Assembly (NCBI RefSeq): GCF_003843835.1 | Contig: NZ_RKQL01000003.1 | Span: 230,681 to 294,680 of the forward strand | Reading direction: 5' to 3' | DNA: 64,000 nt | Source of the DNA: Tibeticola sediminis | GTDB taxonomy: Bacteria > Pseudomonadota > Gammaproteobacteria > Burkholderiales > Burkholderiaceae_C | Shown here: one piece after another, positions 8,288-16,598 of the stretch | How positions within the stretch are numbered: position 1 is the first letter of the stretch | Layout of the letters: each line of letters opens with the position of its first letter | The notes under the pieces: model-generated | Seen by the model: only the letters and a program-made list of their open reading frames with translations | Databases searched by the model: none | What the model was told of the DNA's origin: nothing | Made by a program: the position numbers and the translations under genes

Positions 8288-9409
8288 ATGGCGTCGATCG
8301 TGGTCATCGAGGACGACGCGGGCACGCTCATGCTCGTGCGCTCGGTCCTCAGCAAAGAAGGTCACGAGGTCGCGACGGCGTCCGACGGGGCCGAAGGGCT
8401 CGCGCTCATCCAGGCGGTCAAGCCCGACCTCGTGGTGAGCGACGTGCACATGCCGGGGCTCAACGGCTTCGAGATGCTGGCCCTACTCCGCAGTCAAGCC
8501 GAATTCACCGCGCTGCCGGTCATCCTACTCACCTCGCTGCAGGAGCGCGCGCACATGCGCATCGGCATGACGACGGGCGCGGACGACTACATCACCAAGC
8601 CCTTTCGCCCCGGCGAGCTGCGCGAAGCGGTCCTTGCGCAGCTGCGCCGGCGCGAGAAGCAGGCCGAGATGCAAAAACTCGCCACCGAGGCTGCCGTGCG
8701 CGTGGCCGTCGAAGAGCGCACCCACAATCTTTCGCGCCTCTACGAGCAACGTCTGGCCAAGGCTTTGAGCGAGCGCTGGCCCGCCCCGGGTCAGGCCGCC
8801 GACGACGAGCATTTGAGCGACGCCACGGTGTTGTTCGTCGACATCCCGGTGTTTCCCGAGCTGGCCCAGGCACTCACACCGGATGAGCTCACCGGTCTGG
8901 TCAAGCGTTTCTACGGCAGCGCAGGCGATACGGTCTATCTCTTCGGTGCCCGCTCGATGCAGTTCGTCGGCGAAGGCCTGCTCGCCATTTTTGCCGACAC
9001 GTCCGACACCGAATCGGTCAGCCACAGCCTGCGTGCCGCGCGCGCGGCCCTCGGCCTGGCCAGCGCGGCCCATGCCATGACCCAGCACCTGCAAACCCTC
9101 GGCAGCGGCCGGCGCGCGCTGCCCGCGTTCACCGTCGCCATGGCCTTGCACCACGGCCCGGTCACGCTCGCGCGGCTCAAGGACCCGCTGCACGACGCGG
9201 TCGGCCAGCTGCTGCCGATGGGCGAGACCACGGTCACGGCGATGCAGTTGCAGCGCCAAGCCCAGGCCCTGGGCTGGCCGATTGCGGCGAGCCTTTCGAC
9301 CGTGCGTCACATCGCGGGCGCAGTTCGCACCGGCCGGCGCGGTCTGGTGAGACTGCCCGGCCGCCCCGCGCCGTTCGACGCGGTCGAGCTCGTCGCGCTG
9401 ACGCGTTGA
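8288..9409 (+). CDS. response regulator with class III cyclase-like output domain
   Basis: A 373-residue protein. The receiver domain (about residues 1-120) has a phospho-acceptor at D52 (VSDVHMPG) and the YITKPF lysine motif. A helical linker follows, then a class III nucleotidyl-cyclase-like domain from about residue 180. The first metal aspartate is present (D185 in LFVDIPVF). The second metal position, 44 residues later, is glutamate (E229 in FVGEGLLAIF) instead of the usual aspartate. Catalysis may therefore be altered or lost. The hybrid kinase begins 12 bp downstream, which suggests a cognate pair. Whether cAMP, cGMP or nothing is made is unknown. Confidence 0.85.
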   Translation: MASIVVIEDDAGTLMLVRSVLSKEGHEVATASDGAEGLALIQAVKPDLVVSDVHMPGLNGFEMLALLRSQAEFTALPVILLTSLQERAHMRIGMTTGADDYITKPFRPGELREAVLAQLRRREKQAEMQKLATEAAVRVAVEERTHNLSRLYEQRLAKALSERWPAPGQAADDEHLSDATVLFVDIPVFPELAQALTPDELTGLVKRFYGSAGDTVYLFGARSMQFVGEGLLAIFADTSDTESVSHSLRAARAALGLASAAHAMTQHLQTLGSGRRALPAFTVAMALHHGPVTLARLKDPLHDAVGQLLPMGETTVTAMQLQRQAQALGWPIAASLSTVRHIAGAVRTGRRGLVRLPGRPAPFDAVELVALTR

Positions 9410-9421
9410 AGGCCGATTGCC

Positions 9422-12400
9422 ATGGTCCGTGCCCCTTTGCGTCGCTTCTCGCTGCGCTGGCTGCTGACCGCGAGCCTGGTGCTGTTCGCCGTGGTGCCCG
9501 CGACGCTCGCGACCTGGCTCATGGCACGGGCGGGGACGCAAGCGACGGGGGAACTCGCCGGCACGCTGCTCGGGCGCATCGCCGACCGGGTGCAACTCGG
9601 CACCGAGGATTTGCTGCGTCGCGCGCCCGACGCGCTCAACGCCCTGCTCGGTGAGCGTCCGAGCGCCGAGGAAGTGGCACGCGCCCGCGCCTGGCTCGAC
9701 GACCCGCGGGACTTCGAAGCCATGGCCTTTGCGCTGACCCGCCAGTCGGGCGACGTTCCGGCGCTCTATTTCGGCACGCAGCGAGGGGCTTATCTGTCGG
9801 TCGAAACCCGTGAGGGCCACACCCGGATCCACGAGCGCGCCGCCGACGGCGTGGGCCGCCGTTCCTTCGACGTCCAGCATCCGGGCGACCGCGGCCGCGC
9901 GGCGATGATCGAGCCGCAAAGCTTCGAACCCCGCACCCGCGGCTGGTACCAGCGCGCGGTGGACGCCAAAGGCCGGGTGTTTTCGCCGGTGGAGCTGGTG
10001 GACGGCGAGCCGCGGGTCACGCTGTCCCAGCCGGTGTATGCCGAAGACCGGAGCGTGGCCGGCGTGTTTGCGGCCGATCTGCGCCTGGGCCGTCTTCCCG
10101 ACAGCCTGCGCACCCAGCGCATGAGCGCCCACGGGGCGGCCTTCGTGATGGACGAGCGCGGTCAACTCCTGGCGGGCTCGGCGGGCGACTCCTTGCTGCG
10201 CCTGGCCGACGGCCGGGCCTCGCTGCGCAGCCCGGCCGAGAGCGCCAACGCGGTGATCCGCGACGCCCATACCGCGTGGCAGGCCCTGCGTGCGCGCCAG
10301 AGTGCCGACAATGTCGCCCTCGACACCGCGGTGCAGCGCGTGCCGGCCGCGGCGGGCCCCTTGCTGATGGTGCAGCGCCCCTTTGGCCAGGACTGGGGAC
10401 TGCACTGGGTGTTGGTGGTGGCCGCACCCGAGACCGACTTCACCGCCGGGCTGCTGCGCGCGCGCGACGCCTCGCTCGCGCTCACGGCCGGGGTGGGCGT
10501 GCTGGGCCTGCTCGCCGCGTGGTGGCTGGCGCGCCGGCTGGCCGGGCGGCTCGAGCAACTGGGTGACTCGGCCCGCTCGATCGGCGAAGGCGTGGTGCCC
10601 GCGGTAGACACGGCCACCCGCATCCGCGAGGTGCATGCGCTCTCGACCGTGCTGCACGACAGCGCCGCGCAGATCGGGCGCTACCGCCAGCAGGTGGCGC
10701 GGGACGCGCGGCAGTTGCAGCAGGCCAACGAGACGCTCGAAGCGCGCGTGGCCGAGCGGACGGCCGAGCTGGCCGCCTCGCGCGAGGAGGCGCTGGCAGC
10801 GGCGCAGGCCAAGGCCGCCTTCCTCGCGACGATGAGCCACGAGATCCGCACCCCCCTCAACGGCGTGGTCGGCATGAGCACGCTGCTGGCCGAGACCGCG
10901 CTCGACGCCGAACAGCGCGACTATCTGCAGACCATCCGGCTCTCGAGCGACCAGCTGCTCTCGGTCATCAACGACATCCTCGATTTCTCCAAAATCGAGT
11001 CGGGCAAGCTCGAACTCGAGGCCGAGCCTCTCGCGCTGCGCACCGCCGTCGAGGAAGCCTGCGACATCGCCGCGCCACGGGCCCGCGAGAAAGGCATCGA
11101 ACTGCTGATCGACATGCCCGACCCGGCACCCGGGCAGATGCCCGAGGCCATCGTGGGCGATGTGACGCGGCTGCGACAGGTGCTCATCAACCTCGTGAAC
11201 AACGCGGTGAAGTTCACGCCCAAGGGCGAAGTCGCCGTGCATGTGCGCCCGCGCGGCGCCCCCGATGCCCACGGACGCGTCACGATCGAGTTCCGCATCA
11301 CCGACACCGGCATCGGCATTCCCGAGGATCGCATCGGCACCCTGTTCCAGGCCTTCACGCAGGCCGACGCCTCGACCACGCGCAAGTACGGCGGCACCGG
11401 GCTGGGCCTGGCGATCTGCCAGCGGCTGGTCGCGCTCATGGGCGGCGAGATCGGGGTCGAGAGCACGCTGGGCCAGGGTTCGAGCTTCTGGTTCACCGTG
11501 GTCGCACCGGTCACCACGCTCGACCGGCCCAACGGCGCGCTCGCTGCAACCCGGCTTCAGGGCTGCCGCGCGCTGATCGTCGACGACAACCCCACCAATT
11601 TGCGTCTGTTGCGGCGCCAGCTCGAACGCTGGGGGCTGGAGGTGGAGAGCGCCGAATCCGCCGGCGAAGCCTTGCGCCTGCTCGAAGCCGCCGCGGTGCC
11701 CGGGGCGGGCGCTGGGGGAGACGACGCCCATGCGAGCGAGCCGCGCTGGCTGCCCGACCTCATCATCACCGACATGCACATGCCGGAAATGGACGGGGTG
11801 GACTTTGCCCGCACGCTGCGTACCCAGCCGCTCGGCGAGGGGCTGTCGCTCGTGCTGCTCAGCTCCGGTTACCTGCCCGCCAGCGACGAGGCGGCGCGGC
11901 TGTTCGACGCGCGGCTGCTCAAACCCGCTCGGCAGACGCAGCTGTTCGAGACGCTGGTGCGCTGCCTCTCGTCGGACACGCTCGCCGAAGGCGCACAGGC
12001 GCGGCGCGTGGACGAACCCAAGCCGCGCGGCACGGTGCTGGTGGCCGACGACAACCCGGTCAACCTCAAGGTGGCCCGCGCGATGCTGAGCCGGCTGGGG
12101 TTTGCGGTGCGCACCGCCGATGATGGCCACGAGGCGGTTGCGGCCGTAGCCGAGGCGATCACACAGGGCGAAACGCTCGCCGCGGTGTTGATGGACATGA
12201 ACATGCCGCAGATGGACGGGCTCGAGGCCACGCGCGAGATCCTCGCCCGCTGGGGGGAGCGTGCGCCACCCATCCTGGCGTTGACCGCCGCCGTGCTGCC
12301 CGAAGACCAGGCGCGCTGTGCCGAGGCCGGCATGGTCGATTACCTCACCAAGCCCTTGCAGGTGGCTGCACTCGCGCGGGCGCTCGAGCGCTGGGCCCGC

Positions 12401-12835
12401 TCTGATGCCCCCGGGCGCACCAACACCACCGAGCCGTCTGGGCCCGCCGAACCCGGCGCCATGGCGGCCAGCGACCTGCCGGTGCTGGATGGAAGTCGGC
12501 TCGAGGAATTCCGCGAGTTCGACGACGAGGCGCAGACCCTGACGCGCGAAGTCGTGCGGCTGTTCCTCGACACGCTGGCGCAGCGGCTCGCCGACATCGA
12601 TGCCGCCCTCGCTGCGGCGCGGGCCGAGGCGCTGTGCACCGCCGCCCATGCGCTCAAAGGAGCGGCCAGCAACATCGGGGCGCTGGCCTTGCAGCAAGCC
12701 TGTGCGGAACTGGAGTCGGTGGCTCAAACCGGGGCCTTGCCCGAAAATGCCGCCGCCGTGTCCACGCGCCTCGCGGCCCTCGCGCAGGCAACACGCGAGG
12801 CGCTGGCGACCTGGCAAACGCCGCCGTGCCCCTAA
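9422..12835 (+). CDS. BarA-like hybrid sensor histidine kinase with two receivers and Hpt
   Basis: A 1137-residue membrane phosphorelay kinase. TM1 is at about residues 12-32. An extracytoplasmic Cache-type sensor follows up to TM2 (about 349-372), then a linker and coiled coil. The HisKA motif [10 protein letters not shown] contains H473. The HATPase region shows [15 protein letters not shown] and GGTGLGLAI. The first receiver has D784 ([11 protein letters not shown]), the second D925 ([11 protein letters not shown]). The C-terminal Hpt domain carries H1076 in [14 protein letters not shown]. The layout H-D-D-Hpt resembles tripartite kinases such as BarA. The partner is probably the regulator at 8288-9409. 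The TAA stop coincides with the target site of a family A element. Confidence 0.92.
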   Translation: MVRAPLRRFSLRWLLTASLVLFAVVPATLATWLMARAGTQATGELAGTLLGRIADRVQLGTEDLLRRAPDALNALLGERPSAEEVARARAWLDDPRDFEAMAFALTRQSGDVPALYFGTQRGAYLSVETREGHTRIHERAADGVGRRSFDVQHPGDRGRAAMIEPQSFEPRTRGWYQRAVDAKGRVFSPVELVDGEPRVTLSQPVYAEDRSVAGVFAADLRLGRLPDSLRTQRMSAHGAAFVMDERGQLLAGSAGDSLLRLADGRASLRSPAESANAVIRDAHTAWQALRARQSADNVALDTAVQRVPAAAGPLLMVQRPFGQDWGLHWVLVVAAPETDFTAGLLRARDASLALTAGVGVLGLLAAWWLARRLAGRLEQLGDSARSIGEGVVPAVDTATRIREVHALSTVLHDSAAQIGRYRQQVARDARQLQQANETLEARVAERTAELAASREEALAAAQAKAAFLATMSHEIRTPLNGVVGMSTLLAETALDAEQRDYLQTIRLSSDQLLSVINDILDFSKIESGKLELEAEPLALRTAVEEACDIAAPRAREKGIELLIDMPDPAPGQMPEAIVGDVTRLRQVLINLVNNAVKFTPKGEVAVHVRPRGAPDAHGRVTIEFRITDTGIGIPEDRIGTLFQAFTQADASTTRKYGGTGLGLAICQRLVALMGGEIGVESTLGQGSSFWFTVVAPVTTLDRPNGALAATRLQGCRALIVDDNPTNLRLLRRQLERWGLEVESAESAGEALRLLEAAAVPGAGAGGDDAHASEPRWLPDLIITDMHMPEMDGVDFARTLRTQPLGEGLSLVLLSSGYLPASDEAARLFDARLLKPARQTQLFETLVRCLSSDTLAEGAQARRVDEPKPRGTVLVADDNPVNLKVARAMLSRLGFAVRTADDGHEAVAAVAEAITQGETLAAVLMDMNMPQMDGLEATREILARWGERAPPILALTAAVLPEDQARCAEAGMVDYLTKPLQVAALARALERWARSDAPGRTNTTEPSGPAEPGAMAASDLPVLDGSRLEEFREFDDEAQTLTREVVRLFLDTLAQRLADIDAALAAARAEALCTAAHALKGAASNIGALALQQACAELESVAQTGALPENAAAVSTRLAALAQATREALATWQTPPCP

Positions 12836-12836
12836 A

Positions 12837-12997
12837 GGCAACGCTGAACAAGTCCCTCGCGCGCCGCGCATCCCAGCCGCGGGCGGTCTGCGTCGTTGCA
12901 AATCCTCGCCATAGCTGCGGCTATGGCTGCGGTTTGCGCCTCGCATCCCATCCCGCGGCCGGGCGCGCGCCATCGCGGGAACTTATTCAGCGTTGCC
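12837..12997 (+). mobile_element. family A palindromic element, copy A1 (161 bp)
   Basis: Starts GGCAACGCTGAACAAGTCCC and ends with the inverted GGAACTTATTCAGCGTTGCC. Internally the two arms are imperfect inverted copies meeting at the hairpin CCATAG-CTGCGG-CTATGG, so one strand could fold into a single long hairpin. It has no coding capacity. CTAA flanks both sides, with one extra A on the left, and the left CTAA includes the TAA stop of the hybrid kinase. Three more full-length copies of identical size lie in this window. Ends and target size resemble the IS5 group, so this is best read as a non-autonomous (MITE-like) element. Confidence 0.85.
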
Positions 12998-13025
12998 CTA
13001 ACCTCCGCCCCGACCGACTCTTGCC

Positions 13026-13682
13026 ATGCCCTTGAACATGACCCGCATCCTCGCCATCCGCCACGGCGAAACCGCCTGGAATGTGGACACGCGCATCCAG
13101 GGCCAGCTCGACATTGCGCTCAACGACACCGGGCGCGGCCAAGCGGCGCGGCTGGCGCGCGCGCTTGCCGCACGCGGCGAGCCGCTGGCCGCCGTCTACA
13201 GCAGCGACCTGCAACGCGCCTGGGACACCGCGCGTGCGCTGGCCGAGGCCACCGGCGCACCGCTGGTGCCGCACACCGGGCTGCGCGAGCGGCATTTCGG
13301 GCGGCTGCAAGGGCTGACCTATGCCGACATTGCTGCTCGGCACCCCGAAGACGCCCAGCGCTGGCGCATGCGCGACCCGCATTGGGTGCCCGAGGGTGGC
13401 GAGTCGCTGCATGCGCTGCACCAGCGGGTGCTGCAGACCGTGCATGCGCTGGCCGCAGCGCATCCGGGCGAACAAATCGCCATCGTCTCGCACGGCGGCG
13501 TGCTCGACAGCCTCTACCGCGCCGCCGTGGGCATCGAGCTGTCCGCGCCGCGCACCTGGAAAATCACCAACACCGCGGTGCACCGCTTCCTGCGCTCGGG
13601 TGAAGCGCTCACGCTGCTGGCCTGGGGCGACACCAGCCATCTGGACGAGGCGGATGCGGTGCTCGACGAGCGCGCGGGCTGA
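13026..13682 (+). CDS. histidine phosphatase (phosphoglycerate mutase-like)
   Basis: A 218-residue member of the histidine phosphatase superfamily. The phospho-accepting RHGETAWN motif is at residues 12-19. The acid residue lies in LRERHFGRLQG, and SHGGVLDSLYR supplies the second catalytic histidine. Such proteins include alpha-ribazole phosphatase (CobC-like), phosphoserine phosphatases and broad-specificity phosphatases; nothing nearby decides between them. The ATG at 13026 is used; a second in-frame ATG four codons later is also possible. Confidence 0.85.
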   Translation: MPLNMTRILAIRHGETAWNVDTRIQGQLDIALNDTGRGQAARLARALAARGEPLAAVYSSDLQRAWDTARALAEATGAPLVPHTGLRERHFGRLQGLTYADIAARHPEDAQRWRMRDPHWVPEGGESLHALHQRVLQTVHALAAAHPGEQIAIVSHGGVLDSLYRAAVGIELSAPRTWKITNTAVHRFLRSGEALTLLAWGDTSHLDEADAVLDERAG

Positions 13683-13704
13683 GAGGCTGAGCGCAGCGAC
13701 CGAA

Positions 13705-13763
13705 GGCAAGGCCGAACCCGTCCCGCGGGCGCCGCGCATCGCGCGAACTTCTTCGGCGTTGCC
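13705..13763 (+). mobile_element. family A short form, copy A6 (59 bp)
   Basis: A 59-bp element with left end GGCAAGGCCGAACCCGTCCC and right end GAACTTCTTCGGCGTTGCC, flanked on both sides by CGAA (13701-13704 and 13764-13767), a perfect 4-bp duplication. It corresponds to the outer ends of the 161-bp element with the central hairpin core deleted. The other clean short copy, at 47081, is the same length. Confidence 0.65.
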
Positions 13764-13800
13764 CGAAGCTCCCCAGCCCGGCGCCTTGGGCGTTGCGCCT

Positions 13801-14391
13801 TCAGCGCGGCACGGGCCCCACTTCGGCGCGCGGGTAGCGCCGGCCGCGGACGTCGTAGCAATAGAGCGCGTCGCAGTGCGTGATGGCGATCGGGCCGACC
13901 GGCATGGGCTGGGCGTGGCGACGCGGCAGCGGGGGCGGAGGCGGGTCGGGCAGCAGGTCCATCTGGGTGCCGCACGCGGCGTTCATGGCGGCGATTTGGG
14001 CGTTCATGCGCGCGCGCTTTTCCTCGTCGGGCAGCGTGCGGATGCTGGAGACGAAGTCGAGTTCCTTCTTTGCGGCGCGGCATTCGGTGCTTTGACTGCG
14101 GTCCGGCGGCATGGGTGCGGCTTCGGCGGCACGGCGCTCCGCTTCGGCTGCGCGCGACGCCGCCTGTTCGCGCTCCAGGCGCGCGCGCGCCGCCTCGGCC
14201 GCGCGGGCGTCGGCCTCGACCTGTGCCGGGGTCCGTGCCGACTCGACCAGCCGCGCGCTTTGGCCGCTGGGACAAGGGGCGTCGGCATACACGGTCTTGC
14301 CCGCGGCATCGGTGCAGCGCCAGACCTGAGCCGACGCCGTGACAGCCAGGCAAGAGCCCAAAGCGAGGAGAACGGCAAAGCGGTGTTTCAT
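13801..14391 (-). CDS. exported DUF4124 domain protein
   Basis: A 196-residue protein with a signal peptide ending near TASAQ, followed at once by a DUF4124 module (VWRCTDAAGKTVYADAPCP). Then comes a long alanine/glutamate/arginine-rich stretch, probably coiled coil, and a C-terminal region with a proline run and CDALYCYDVRGRRYP. DUF4124 proteins are envelope proteins of unknown function common in beta- and gammaproteobacteria. It is transcribed convergently with the histidine phosphatase and divergently from the desaturase fusion gene. Confidence 0.8.
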   Translation of the reverse strand: MKHRFAVLLALGSCLAVTASAQVWRCTDAAGKTVYADAPCPSGQSARLVESARTPAQVEADARAAEAARARLEREQAASRAAEAERRAAEAAPMPPDRSQSTECRAAKKELDFVSSIRTLPDEEKRARMNAQIAAMNAACGTQMDLLPDPPPPPLPRRHAQPMPVGPIAITHCDALYCYDVRGRRYPRAEVGPVPR

Positions 14392-14489
14392 GGGGGCAAA
14401 GAGGGCGACGCGCAGCCTGCACAACGCGCCATGGTACGCCGCGGATGACCTGCGGGGCGGAACCCGCGCGCCCGGCGAGGAGTACTTCT

Positions 14490-14548
14490 GGCAAGGCCGA
14501 ACGGATCGCTCCCGGACTGCGCATCCCCGGAACGCTGCCCGGGTCGCC
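14490..14548 (+). repeat. possible decayed family A short element (A7)
   Basis: Starts GGCAAGGCCGAAC, exactly like the short copy at 13705, and shares GCGCATC and GGAAC at the expected spacing. The right end has diverged (GGGTCGCC instead of GCGTTGCC). No flanking duplication is visible. It lies in the 207-bp gap between the DUF4124 gene and the desaturase fusion gene, where nothing else was recognised. Confidence 0.35.
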
Positions 14549-14598
14549 TTGGGTTTTCCCGCTTGCGGGCCGCAGCCGCCCTGCGCACCATGCGCGCC

Positions 14599-16398
14599 AT
14601 GAACCCGAGCCAGATCATCGTTCTTGCCACGCCGGTCTTTCTGCTCCTGATCGCGCTGGAAGTCGCCTGGGACTGGCGCACGCGGCGCGGCAGCTACGGC
14701 TTGGCCGACGCGGTGAGCAGCCTGTCGCTCGGCATCCTGAGCCAGATCAGCGCGGTGTTCACTCGGCTGCTGCGCATCGGCCTCTACACCGCGGTGGCGG
14801 AAAGCCTGTCGCTGGTGCCGGCCGAAGCGGCGCAGGCGTTCTGGACGAGCGGGTACGGCTGGCTGCTGGCGCTGCTGTTCTACGACTTCTGCTACTACTG
14901 GCACCACCGGCTGGGCCACGAGGTCGCGGTGCTGTGGGCGGCGCATGTCGTGCACCACCAAAGCGAGCACTACAACCTCACCACCGCACTGCGGCAAACC
15001 AGTACCGGCGCGCTGCTGGGCTGGGTGTTTTATGTGCCGATGGCGCTGGCGGGCGTGCCGCCGTTGGTGTTCGGCGTGGTCGCGCTGATCGACCTGCTTT
15101 ACCAGTTCTGGGTGCACACCGAGCATGTGCCGCGGCTGGGCTGGTTCGACCGCTGGTTCTGCAGCCCCAGCAACCACCGCGTGCACCACGCGGTCAATGA
15201 CCGCTACCTGGACCGCAACTACGGCGGCATCCTCATGGTCTGGGACCGGCTGTTCGGCAGCTTTTGCGAGGAGGACCCGCGCGAGCCCTGCGTGTACGGC
15301 ACCCGCGCGCCGCTCAAGAGCTGGGACCCGTTGTGGGCCAATGCCGAGGTCTATGCGGCGCTGGCACGCGACGCTTGGCATGCACGGCGCTGGAGCGACA
15401 AGCTGCGGGTGTGGCTCAAGCCGCCGGGCTGGCGGCCTGCCGACGTGGCTGCGCGCTTTCCCAAACCGGCTTTCGAACTCGCCCGACCGCGTCGCCAAGC
15501 GCAGCCGCTCGCGCCGCGCGTGGCCGCGCTCGTCGTGCTGCAGTTCGCGGCGCTGTTGGTGGGGGCGCTGCTGTTCCTCTGGCATGCGGAAACCCTGCCC
15601 GTCGCGGATGCGCTGGCGGTCTTCGCCGCGCTCACGGCCGGACTTTGGGCGACCGGCGCGCTGGCTCAGGGGCGTATTCAGGCGCTCGAGATGCTCGGCA
15701 TCGACACGGCGGCCCTGGCCACCGTCAGCAGCGCGCTGGGCTGGAACGAGCTGCATCTGGTGACGAAGCCGGCGGTGATGCTGATTGCTCTTTTTTTCGT
15801 AGCAAGGTTTGAGCATTTCGCGCCGGCATCCGGCCCAAAACCTCTGGAAATCAACGAAACCGGCCGGCGCTGGCTGCTGCTCGCGCTGGTGGCCTCGCTC
15901 GCGGGGGATATGGCGCTGATGCTGCCGGGGCACTTCATCGTCGGCCTGGGCTGTTTTTTGCTCGCGCACGGGGCCTACCTGATGCTGCTGTCGCGCGACG
16001 CGCCTTGGTTTGCGAGCCGCGTCGCGCTGTTCGCCACCTTGGCCGTGGGCACCGCCGGGTTCGCAGTACTCGGGCTTGGCGGCCTGCCCCAGGGGCTGCG
16101 CGTGCCGGTGGCCGTGTACGTGATGGTGATTGCGCTCATGACCGCCCAGGCGCTCGGGCGCGCGCGATGGCTCGGCAGCCGCGCCGCGTGGACGGTGGCG
16201 CTTGGGGCGTGCTGCTTCATGGCCAGCGACGCGCTGCTGGCGTTCAACCGTTTCGTCAGCCCCGTGCCGGCGGCGCAGCTCTGGGTGCTGGCGACCTACT
16301 ACGCCGCGCAGGGGCTCATCGTCGGCGGCTGGGTGCGCGGCGCTGCGGCAGCCGCCGAACGGCCCCCAAGGGATGCCGATACGCTCTCGTCTTCATAG
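14599..16398 (+). CDS. sterol desaturase-family hydroxylase fused to YhhN/lysoplasmalogenase domain
   Basis: A 599-residue membrane protein with two enzyme modules. The N-terminal half (about residues 1-290) is a fatty-acid-hydroxylase/sterol-desaturase domain with the di-iron histidine boxes HHRLGHE, HVVHHQSEH and HRVHHAVND inside several membrane helices. It resembles the alkylglycerol monooxygenase (AGMO) branch. The C-terminal third (about 390-590) is a multi-helix YhhN domain, the family of bacterial and animal (TMEM86) lysoplasmalogenases. Both families are known to act on ether lipids, so a combined ether-lipid catabolic enzyme is a reasonable inference. ATG at 14599 is chosen; one at 14590 adds only three residues. 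A short repeat insert lies between the modules. Confidence 0.82.
   Translation: MNPSQIIVLATPVFLLLIALEVAWDWRTRRGSYGLADAVSSLSLGILSQISAVFTRLLRIGLYTAVAESLSLVPAEAAQAFWTSGYGWLLALLFYDFCYYWHHRLGHEVAVLWAAHVVHHQSEHYNLTTALRQTSTGALLGWVFYVPMALAGVPPLVFGVVALIDLLYQFWVHTEHVPRLGWFDRWFCSPSNHRVHHAVNDRYLDRNYGGILMVWDRLFGSFCEEDPREPCVYGTRAPLKSWDPLWANAEVYAALARDAWHARRWSDKLRVWLKPPGWRPADVAARFPKPAFELARPRRQAQPLAPRVAALVVLQFAALLVGALLFLWHAETLPVADALAVFAALTAGLWATGALAQGRIQALEMLGIDTAALATVSSALGWNELHLVTKPAVMLIALFFVARFEHFAPASGPKPLEINETGRRWLLLALVASLAGDMALMLPGHFIVGLGCFLLAHGAYLMLLSRDAPWFASRVALFATLAVGTAGFAVLGLGGLPQGLRVPVAVYVMVIALMTAQALGRARWLGSRAAWTVALGACCFMASDALLAFNRFVSPVPAAQLWVLATYYAAQGLIVGGWVRGAAAAAERPPRDADTLSSS
15799..15852 (+). repeat. 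in-frame short repeat, class I, copy b (inside desaturase-YhhN gene)
   Basis: Contains TAGCA, then TGAGCATTTCGCGCCGGCAT, then CGGCCCAAAA and CTGGAAAT. The copy in tlyA has the same order and spacing, including TAGCA and TGAGCATTTC. It encodes FEHFAPASGPKPLEI within the YhhN half. Local AT content is raised (a run of seven Ts lies just upstream), unlike neighbouring codons. Confidence 0.6.
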
Positions 16399-16436
16399 CA
16401 CCCAGCAAACGATTGGAGCCGGCGGTACAGCGTTTA

Positions 16437-16597
16437 GGCAACGCTGAACAAGTCCCTCGCGCGTCGCGCATCCCGGCTGCGGGCGGTCTGCTTCGTTGCA
16501 AATCCTCGCCATAGCTGCGGCTATGGCTGCGGTTTGCGCCTCGCATCCCATCCCGCAGCCGGGCGCGCGCCATCGCGGGAACTTATTCAGCGTTGCC
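16437..16597 (+). mobile_element. family A palindromic element, copy A2 (161 bp)
   Basis: Same 161-bp length, ends and central CCATAG-CTGCGG-CTATGG hairpin as copy A1. Perfect 4-bp flanking duplication TTTA (16433-16436 and 16598-16601). The right-hand TTTA contains the complement of the TAA stop of ruvB, so the element begins exactly where the ruvB reading frame ends. Confidence 0.87.
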
Positions 16598-16598
16598 T

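Noticed and set aside
8525-12973. A 1482-codon open frame on the minus strand opposite the hybrid kinase
   Set aside because: It mirrors the GC-rich codon pattern of the kinase gene; the plus-strand protein has full HisKA, HATPase, REC and Hpt motifs, and the antisense product has no domain.
13801-15969. A 722-codon minus-strand frame that would join the DUF4124 protein to sequence opposite the desaturase gene
   Set aside because: The signal peptide and DUF4124 domain start at 14391; upstream of that the frame is antisense to a gene with clear histidine boxes.
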